Below, one piece after another: positions 58,610-64,000 of a DNA stretch of 64,000 bases; the first letter of the stretch is position 1; the number at the start of each line of letters is the position of its first letter. Under the pieces are notes generated by a model. It did not search any database. It was not told the origin of the DNA and saw only the letters and a list, made by a program, of their open reading frames with translations. The position numbers were made by a program, and so were the translations under genes. Where the stretch lies: positions 62,001 through 126,000 of the forward strand of contig CAWGQC010000008.1 in NCBI GenBank assembly GCA_963824645.1, written 5' to 3'. The DNA comes from Bog-756 sp963824645. GTDB taxonomy: Bacteria; Actinomycetota; Acidimicrobiia; Acidimicrobiales; RAAP-2.

Positions 58610-59974
58610 TCAGGCCATGGTGGCGATGACCTCCTCGATGATGCCGATGGTGGTGTCCGGGTGGAGAAGAGCCAGCCTCCCGACCGACTCACCCTCCCAC
58701 CGGGTCGGTACCACGAAACCGATCTGTTCTCCCAGGATCCGGGAGGACCAGGCTTCGTAGTCCTCGAGATCCCAGCCGATCCGGCGGAACAGGACCACCG
58801 ATAGCTCAGGCCGGCGGACCAGCTCCACGTGCGGCGTGCACTCGATGAGATCGGCCGACTCCTGGGTGACGGTCAGCACCGTCTCGATGGCATCCCGGTA
58901 GGCGTCGGTGCCGTTGACGGCCAACGAGAACCACAAGGGGAGACCACGGGCCCTCCGGGTCAGGTGGTAGGCGTAGTCACTGGGGTTCCACTCCCCCGGG
59001 GCGCCGGTGTGCAGCACATCGAGATAGGAGGCGTCCTGGGCGTGGACGGCCTTGGCCAGGTTGGGCTGACGGTAGATGAGGGCGGCACAGTCGAACGGGG
59101 CGAACAGCCACTTGTGCGGGTCCACCACCAGTGAGTCCACCCGCTCGATCCCCTCGAAGCGTGGCCGGACCGAGGGTGCAAACAACGCCGCGCAGCCGTA
59201 GGCGCCGTCGACGTGGAACCAGAGTGTGCGCTCGGCGGCGACGTCGGCAATACCCCGGAGGTCGTCGATGATGCCGGCGTTGGTGGTGCCCCCGGTGGCC
59301 ACGACCCCGATGGCGTCCTCACCCCGCGGGTGGCCGTCCAGGGCGGCCCGCAGTCCCTCGCCGGTCAGACGGTGGTCGTCGCAGGGCACCAGCAGCGATT
59401 CGACCCCGAGCACGGTCAGTGCCTTGCCCACCGACGAGTGCGCTTCCTCGCTGATGGCGATGAGCGGACGGGCGGGAGCCTCTCCTCCCCGCCGATAGGC
59501 GGCCGTATCGCGCGCCACCATCAGGGCCGACAGGTTGCCGGCCGAACCCCCGGCCACAAAGCAGCCGCCCGCCCCTGCCGGTAGCCCGGCCACATCGGAC
59601 AGCACACGCAGAGCCTGGTTTTCGGCGCTGACCGGACCGGCCGCTTCCATCCATGACGTGGCCTGCAGGGAGGAACAGGCCACCACCATGTCGAAGAGGA
59701 GCGCCGCCTTGGTGGGCGCCGCCGGTATGAACGAGAGGAAGCGGGGGCTGTCGCAGGAGACGATGGCCGTGGCCAGTTCGGTGTCGAAGATCTCCATGAT
59801 CCGACGGGGATCGGTTCCTTCCGGAGTGATCAGGCCGGCCAGACTGGCTTCCAGGGAGGAGGTCCGGGCCCCGCCGAAGTCCAGAGGCACCGGGTCGACG
59901 GCCAACCGCCAGCGGCAGTAGTCGAGGATGAGGGTGGTCATCTGCTCGTCGTAGACGAACATCGGATTGCGCAT
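58610..59974 (-). CDS. PLP-dependent decarboxylase, aromatic-L-amino-acid decarboxylase family
   Basis: This is a 454-residue fold-type I PLP enzyme. The cofactor-binding Asp lies in LWFHVDGAYGCAALF, the Schiff-base lysine in VVDPHKWLFAPFDCAALIYR, and the phosphate/ring-stacking region is FVAGGSAGNLSALMVARD with EEAHSSVGKAL. It would decarboxylate an aromatic or acidic amino acid (tyrosine, tryptophan, DOPA, glutamate or aspartate); specificity is not clear. ATG 59974 is chosen because AAAGGAC precedes it and the longer frame is out of register with the family. It stands convergent with the duplicated module. Confidence 0.92.
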   Translation of the reverse strand: MRNPMFVYDEQMTTLILDYCRWRLAVDPVPLDFGGARTSSLEASLAGLITPEGTDPRRIMEIFDTELATAIVSCDSPRFLSFIPAAPTKAALLFDMVVACSSLQATSWMEAAGPVSAENQALRVLSDVAGLPAGAGGCFVAGGSAGNLSALMVARDTAAYRRGGEAPARPLIAISEEAHSSVGKALTVLGVESLLVPCDDHRLTGEGLRAALDGHPRGEDAIGVVATGGTTNAGIIDDLRGIADVAAERTLWFHVDGAYGCAALFAPSVRPRFEGIERVDSLVVDPHKWLFAPFDCAALIYRQPNLAKAVHAQDASYLDVLHTGAPGEWNPSDYAYHLTRRARGLPLWFSLAVNGTDAYRDAIETVLTVTQESADLIECTPHVELVRRPELSVVLFRRIGWDLEDYEAWSSRILGEQIGFVVPTRWEGESVGRLALLHPDTTIGIIEEVIATMA

Positions 59975-60068
59975 GGCGTCCTTTCGGGGTCCCTTCCGTG
60001 ACGGCCCCCTGATCGTAGACATCACCCCGACCCTCCCGGCCGGTCGGATGAGGTGACCGGGATCCGCC

Positions 60069-60663
60069 CTACGGGGTGGGCTCCGGCTCCCCCTCGGGGC
60101 CGTGCTGGTGCACGGACACGGCATAGGCACCTCCGGCGTAGGGATCACCGGACCAGGTGGCCCACCGACCGGTACAGACCAGACCCACCAACCGGCAGTG
60201 GGCGTCGTAGTCGTCCAGCCCGTAGTGGCGGTCCAATTCGAAAACCGGCCACCAACCGGCCTTCCTCGGCCAGGTGGCGGGCACAAGCGGCCACCAGCGC
60301 CTCCCGCGTCCTGGGGTCGGCGAACAGCGGGACGTTACCGGCCATCACCACCACGTCGAAACGGCGGAGGAGGTCGGTGGCGGCCATGTCAGCGCTCACC
60401 CAGTCGAGGTCGGGAGAAAGGCGCCGCGCCGTGGCGATCATCGACGGGTCCAGATCGACACCCACCGTGTCGATGCCCCGGCGGGCCAGCTCCCTGGCCA
60501 CCCGCCCGGTACCGCAGCCGGCATCGAGCACCGTGGCCGGCTTCCACCGGGCCACGAACTCCGCTTCGCCGTGGACATCGGCGCCGGAGGCGGCCAGCGA
60601 ATCGAAGCGTCGCTGGTAGCGGTCGCCGTCCCAGCCGGGTACCCGGTCACTGTCGCCGGTCAC
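60069..60663 (-). CDS. SAM-dependent class I methyltransferase, frameshifted
   Basis: The frame from 60663 gives TVLDAGCGTGRVARELARRG (motif I) and VGVDLDPSMIATARRL (motif II), then FDVVVMAGNVPLFAD (motif IV). At about 60238-60241 a TTTT run has one T too many; removing it joins LVAGF to ELDRHYGLDDYDAHCRLVG and a C-terminal AYAVSVHQH strand ending at 60069. The total is about 198 residues. It resembles small methyltransferases acting on metabolites. The homopolymer location makes a sequencing error likely. It is followed by the decarboxylase on the same strand. Confidence 0.77.
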
Positions 60664-60685
60664 CGGGCCGCCCGCCCCGGTGCCC

Positions 60686-61744
60686 TCACCCGGACAGGGA
60701 CCACAGCGTGGGTTGCGCTTCTGGTTGATGATCGAGCGGCTCGTACCCCGGGAGTCGTTCCATAGCCGTGTCGAGGTAGACCTTGGCTTCCGGCGGTTGG
60801 GCGAAGCGACCGTGGCTCCAACGGATCTCGACGTGGCCGGCCACCGTGCCGACCGCTCCCGACTGCCGGTGGCGGGTGGTGAAGGTCCAGTCCACCCGGG
60901 GCTGGCCGGCCACGGCGGGCGCCACGGTCAAGTCCACCAACTCGAAGTTCTCGCGCCAGTCCCACGGACTGGCGATGCGGAAACGGGCCGGCCGTCCGGT
61001 CCGGCGGTCCATGCCCAGGATGAAGTAGGGGGCGCTCCCTATGCGCAACAGACGCCACAGCATGGTCTCGCCGGCGATCCCGGTGGCGTCCAACCGTTCT
61101 CTCCACCGTCGGGCCGAGGCAACGCTCACCGCCCGACACAGGGCAGTGTAGGCGTCGCGTGAAGGCGCGTCCGGATAGGTGCGCCCCGATACCGCCACCC
61201 GCAGGGTGGCCAACTGCTCTTTGCTGCAGGACGCCGGCAACGGCGGTAGATGATCCAGGCCGGTGGCGGCCAGACAGGTCCGGTACAGCGAGACGTACTC
61301 GTCGGGGGCCACCGTTGCATACCAGTCACTGCGGTCCCACCGGCCGGAGGTGGCCAGCAGTCCATCGAAGAGCCGGGCCGGTGACGTGTTGGCCAGGATG
61401 TCGGAGTCGTACTTGCAGCTGATCAGGTACACGTGATCGACCCGCAGGTCGATCGGGGCGACCTCATCGCCCGGTGGCCGACGGCCGCCGGTCCACTCGA
61501 CGACCAGAGGCGTCCGACCCCGGAGTCCGTCCCGTGCCTCGAGAAAGGCCCGTCCGTTGGCAAAGGCGGTGTGGAGCTCGGTGGTCAGTCGGGAGCCGGC
61601 GACAATGGCATCGAGCAGGTCCCAGACCGGCTCATCCACCCGCAGCTGATGGGGACGATCGGCCAGCGCCGCCCCCGGATCGGGAAAAGGGAGGGTGCCG
61701 AGCGCTGTTCCCAGCTCGGTGATGGTGGTGCGGTCATCGGGCAT
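60686..61744 (-). CDS. Putative nuclease partner of an adjacent DNA methylase
   Basis: This 352-residue protein is not recognised with certainty. Around residues 95-125 it reads EVAPIDLRVDHVYLISCKYD then SDILANTSPARLFD. This pattern, Asp before a hydrophobic strand that ends in SCK, recalls PD-(D/E)XK nucleases in which the acidic residue is replaced by Ser. The C-terminal half has beta strands (APYFILGMDRRTGRPARFRI and ENFELVDLTVAPAV). It follows the DNA methylase gene on the same strand, 68 bp away, the usual order for a restriction-modification pair. Nuclease activity is inference; it may instead be a specificity or regulatory protein. Confidence 0.55.
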   Translation of the reverse strand: MPDDRTTITELGTALGTLPFPDPGAALADRPHQLRVDEPVWDLLDAIVAGSRLTTELHTAFANGRAFLEARDGLRGRTPLVVEWTGGRRPPGDEVAPIDLRVDHVYLISCKYDSDILANTSPARLFDGLLATSGRWDRSDWYATVAPDEYVSLYRTCLAATGLDHLPPLPASCSKEQLATLRVAVSGRTYPDAPSRDAYTALCRAVSVASARRWRERLDATGIAGETMLWRLLRIGSAPYFILGMDRRTGRPARFRIASPWDWRENFELVDLTVAPAVAGQPRVDWTFTTRHRQSGAVGTVAGHVEIRWSHGRFAQPPEAKVYLDTAMERLPGYEPLDHQPEAQPTLWSLSG

Positions 61745-61812
61745 GGAGTGGGATGGAGCATCGCAGGCTTCTCAACGACTTCGACCTCTCCCCCTCCACC
61801 CGCGCCACGGCC

Positions 61813-63288
61813 TCACCCCTGGTGGTTGGCCCAGGAGTGCAGCCGGGTGGCACAGAGCGGATCGAGCAGGGCCAGAACATCGGCCACCGGAGCCGTGCCG
61901 GGGTCACCCTGCACGGCCCGCAGCGCTTTGCCACCGGCCGACCGCGGGGCGGGGAGATCGGTGGAGAGCAGGATCAGGGGGCCGATGTCGGTGCGACGGG
62001 GATCGTCAGTGCGGGCCTGGTGGAGAACACTGGCCTTGCCCAGCGCCCGCCACAGCACGTCCGGTCGGCGTAGGCCCGGGCGGGTCGTCGAGAAGGCCCC
62101 CGACAGGTCGAACAGCCAGGTTGTTCCCCTGGCGTTGCGGGCCCGGAAGTCCAGGGCCACCCCCAGATCGCCATAGGACACGTCGCTCTCGATATCGGTG
62201 AAGCCGCAGGCCGAGAGGGTGGCGTGGGCGATCTCCCGCGCCTTGCGTCCGCGTCGGACGGCCACAGAGACCTCGTCGGCATCCTCTCCGGTGGCCGTCG
62301 AACTTCCCGGCGCCACCGTGACCCGCGGTCGTGACATGGTCAGCACCGCCCGACGTTCGTCGGCGATGCGCTCCTCGGCCAGGGCGACGTAGTCGCCATC
62401 GGTGTCGAATCCGACGTAGTGGCGCTCGGTCCGGACGGCAGCCACTGCCGTCGATCCCGATCCCATGAACGGATCCAGGATCAGGTCGCCTCGGTAGGTG
62501 TAGAGCTCGATCAGCCGGCGCGGCAGTTCCACCGGAAAGGGAGCGGGGTGTCCGATCCGGGTGGCGGACTCGGTGGGGATGTCCCAGACGTCGATGGTGG
62601 CGTCGATGAATTCATCCATGGTGATGGTCCCCTCATTGGGGAGGCCGGACGCCGCCCGCCGCTCGGGGGTGAGGGCGCGGTCGAATCGCCCCTTCGATGC
62701 CACCACCACTCTTTCGGACACATCCCGCAGCACCGGATTGCCGGGACGCTGGTACGTGCCCCAGGCGCACGACCCACCGGCGGCATGGCTCTTCTGCCAC
62801 AGGATCTCACCCCGCATCAGGAACCCGAGTCGCTCGAGCAGGTCGACCACGTCCCGTGACAGCGAGCGGTAGGGCTTCCGCCCCAGATTGGCCACGTTGA
62901 CGGCAATCCGTCCGCCGGGTTCGAGCTTGTCGAAACACTGGGCGAACACGTCGTGCAGCATGCCCAGGTAGGCGGCATAGTCGGCGGGGACGTGGCCCAC
63001 CCCGAGCACCGCCTCGTACTCCTTTCCGGCGAAGTACGGCGGTGACGTCACCACCAGGGCCACCGAGTTGCCGGCTACCTGATCCTGCTCCATCTGGCGG
63101 GCGTCACCGGTCCATAGCGTGTCGCGGGCGGCGGGGGGCACGATGGTTTCGTCGTCGCTGACATGGGGTGCGGTGAACCGGGCGTAGAAGGACGATGAGT
63201 CGTGGGCCTCGCGACGGCCGACACCGAAGGAGGAGGTGGCGGTGGGGCGCCGCCGCGACGTGGGTCGGACCGGCTCGACGTTGGTCAT
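61813..63288 (-). CDS. DNA methyltransferase (beta-class) with nuclease-like C-terminal domain
   Basis: This is a 491-residue protein. Motif IV is VVTSPPYFAGKEYE (residues 79-92) and motif I is LILDPFMGSGSTAVAAV (about 269-285), the order of beta-class amino-methyltransferases. TSPPY favours N4-cytosine but N6-adenine is possible. After residue 345 comes an extra domain: GVALDFRARNARGTTWLFDL, SGAFSTTRPGLRRPDVLW, then LLSTDLPAPRSAGGKALRA. Its Asp...FDLSG layout recalls a PD-(D/E)XK fold without the lysine, so it could be an inactive nuclease domain. ATG 63288 is the start. Together with the gene at 60686 it could form a restriction-modification or related defence unit. Confidence 0.85.
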   Translation of the reverse strand: MTNVEPVRPTSRRRPTATSSFGVGRREAHDSSSFYARFTAPHVSDDETIVPPAARDTLWTGDARQMEQDQVAGNSVALVVTSPPYFAGKEYEAVLGVGHVPADYAAYLGMLHDVFAQCFDKLEPGGRIAVNVANLGRKPYRSLSRDVVDLLERLGFLMRGEILWQKSHAAGGSCAWGTYQRPGNPVLRDVSERVVVASKGRFDRALTPERRAASGLPNEGTITMDEFIDATIDVWDIPTESATRIGHPAPFPVELPRRLIELYTYRGDLILDPFMGSGSTAVAAVRTERHYVGFDTDGDYVALAEERIADERRAVLTMSRPRVTVAPGSSTATGEDADEVSVAVRRGRKAREIAHATLSACGFTDIESDVSYGDLGVALDFRARNARGTTWLFDLSGAFSTTRPGLRRPDVLWRALGKASVLHQARTDDPRRTDIGPLILLSTDLPAPRSAGGKALRAVQGDPGTAPVADVLALLDPLCATRLHSWANHQG

Positions 63289-63475
63289 CGTGCACCGATC
63301 GGATGGCCGTCGCCCCCGACCGAATCGGTGGACGACAGGGCGCGGCGGTTCTCAGCCGGCAGGCGGATAGAAGTCACGCGAGGGATCATAGGAATGCGGT
63401 GTGACCGGTGCCCTCCATGGCCCACGAGGCTACCGACTCCCCGCGGCGGCGCCGGGGATGGAACATACCCCGTTC

Positions 63476-64000
63476 TCAGGTGGCGAAATACTCGCCGACC
63501 GACTCCCCTACGGCGACGCACCGGGAGGTCGAGGCGCAGCTCACGGCGCTGAGCGGCGACGGAGTCGAGACCAACGACGCTCGTGACCACGGCTTTTGGT
63601 CGGGCCCGGTGAGGATCATGACTCCCTGGTCCGCCGCCGTGGTCACCGAGGTGCCGACGGCCACGCACGTGTTGATGGCGGTGCAGGAGATGTCGGCCAA
63701 CGAGGCTGCCGACGGGCTGACCTTTGGCTGGGTCCAGGTAGCTCCCCCGTTGGCGGTGGTGAGGATGACCCCGTGTCCGGCGCGGGGATCGACCAACGAT
63801 GAGGAGGTGGTGCCCACTGCCGTGCATCGGACGCCGGCCACACCGACAACGGGCACGGCCGGGGCGCCGGTGGTGGGGGGTGAGGTCGCCGTCGTGGCCA
63901 CCGCGGCGGAGGTCGACGGGCCGGTGCCGGTGGTCACGGTGGACGATCCGGGTAGGGCCCCGTTGCCCGTGGTCGAACCGGTGATGCAGGAGATCCCGTT
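63476..64000 (-). CDS. Secreted YCF48/BNR-like repeat protein, 5' end beyond the window
   Basis: The minus-strand frame is open from 63476 to the right edge without a start. Repeats read NGISCITGSTTG, VRCTAVGTTS, VILTTANGGATWTQPKV, DISCTAINTCVAVGTS and AVSCASTSRCVAVGES. This 'SC...C.AVG' plus 'ILTTANGGATW' pattern is typical of photosystem-assembly YCF48-like bladed repeats common in actinobacterial surface proteins. The repeat region is cut at the edge, so signal peptide and total length are unseen. It is upstream of the DNA methylase on the same strand, separated by about 190 bp with no clear signal. Confidence 0.7.
   Translation of the reverse strand, partial: NGISCITGSTTGNGALPGSSTVTTGTGPSTSAAVATTATSPPTTGAPAVPVVGVAGVRCTAVGTTSSSLVDPRAGHGVILTTANGGATWTQPKVSPSAASLADISCTAINTCVAVGTSVTTAADQGVMILTGPDQKPWSRASLVSTPSPLSAVSCASTSRCVAVGESVGEYFAT

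Noticed and set aside
1..64000. tRNA, rRNA, CRISPR array or prophage
   Set aside because: No cloverleaf-like sequence, regularly spaced repeats with spacers, or phage structural genes were seen on either strand.

Overview
The window is very GC-rich (about two thirds G+C by eye), with many GTG starts, clear purine-rich Shine-Dalgarno sites, dense gene packing and start/stop overlaps. Gene content points to a free-living, aerobic actinobacterium, most likely of the Acidimicrobiia type. It has cytochrome P450s, acyl-CoA ligases paired with crotonases, a Rieske oxygenase cluster, an actinobacterial-style SoxR, Lhr helicase, PPK2, and secreted proteins with 'SDGGVFAFGDA' and 'CWAVG' repeats. The taxonomic placement is inference. 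No rRNA, tRNA, CRISPR array or prophage was seen.

Layout. 1-3.2 kb: a P450 running off the left edge, a MarR regulator and a divergent DHA2 drug-efflux pump with two operator-like palindromes between them. 3.2-6.9 kb: a quinone oxidoreductase, then a PadR/ABC ATPase/ABC-2 permease operon carrying four apparent frameshifts. 7-9.5 kb: a scar zone with a GT87-like membrane protein that runs into an IS3 transposase remnant, and a collapsed hydrolase/adenylate-cyclase pseudogene. 9.5-14.7 kb: a secreted GH92 mannosidase and a choice-anchor/Ig-like surface protein. 14.7-20 kb: Zn alcohol dehydrogenase, zinc-ribbon protein, HAD phosphatase, TIM-barrel isomerase with a Gfo/Idh dehydrogenase, and an alpha/beta hydrolase. 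20-28.3 kb: Lhr helicase, crotonase, acyl-CoA ligase and a phosphotriesterase-like lactonase. 28.4-33.6 kb: SRPBCC protein, frameshifted MFS pump, SDR, then SoxR divergent from an SDR/QueA-like pair. 33.6-39 kb: a small leader ORF, a lipocalin-like protein, P450, FadD and an aminoglycoside-phosphotransferase-like gene. 39-41.2 kb: a secreted propeller-like repeat protein. 41.2-48.2 kb: a minus-strand catabolic operon (free lipoyl domain, SnoaL-like, Rieske oxygenase, KstD-like flavoprotein, E1 alpha, E1 beta) with a divergent crotonase. 48.2-52 kb: adenylate kinase, PPK2, an NTF2-like protein and an APC permease. 52.3-58.6 kb: a tandemly duplicated two-gene module of secreted proteins. 58.6-64 kb: a PLP decarboxylase, a methyltransferase, a DNA-methylase/putative nuclease pair and the end of a secreted YCF48-like protein.

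How genes work together. Several neighbourhoods share a theme of activating (ligases), oxidising (P450, Rieske, flavoprotein, SDR, alcohol dehydrogenase) and processing (crotonases, E1/lipoyl) hydrophobic acids or steroid/terpenoid-like compounds, with efflux pumps under MarR, PadR and perhaps SoxR control. Adenylate kinase plus PPK2 would link polyphosphate to adenylate charge.

Most interesting: (1) the 1,582-bp identical direct repeat at 52320/55966, whose left edge falls between the -35 and -10 of a promoter so that each copy uses its own -35; (2) the DNA methylase with a nuclease-like C-terminal domain next to a putative nuclease; (3) the divergent QueA-like protein behind a SoxR-divergent promoter with a 19-bp spacer. 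Seven single-base frameshifts, some in homopolymers, suggest that part of the apparent gene decay could be sequencing or assembly error.
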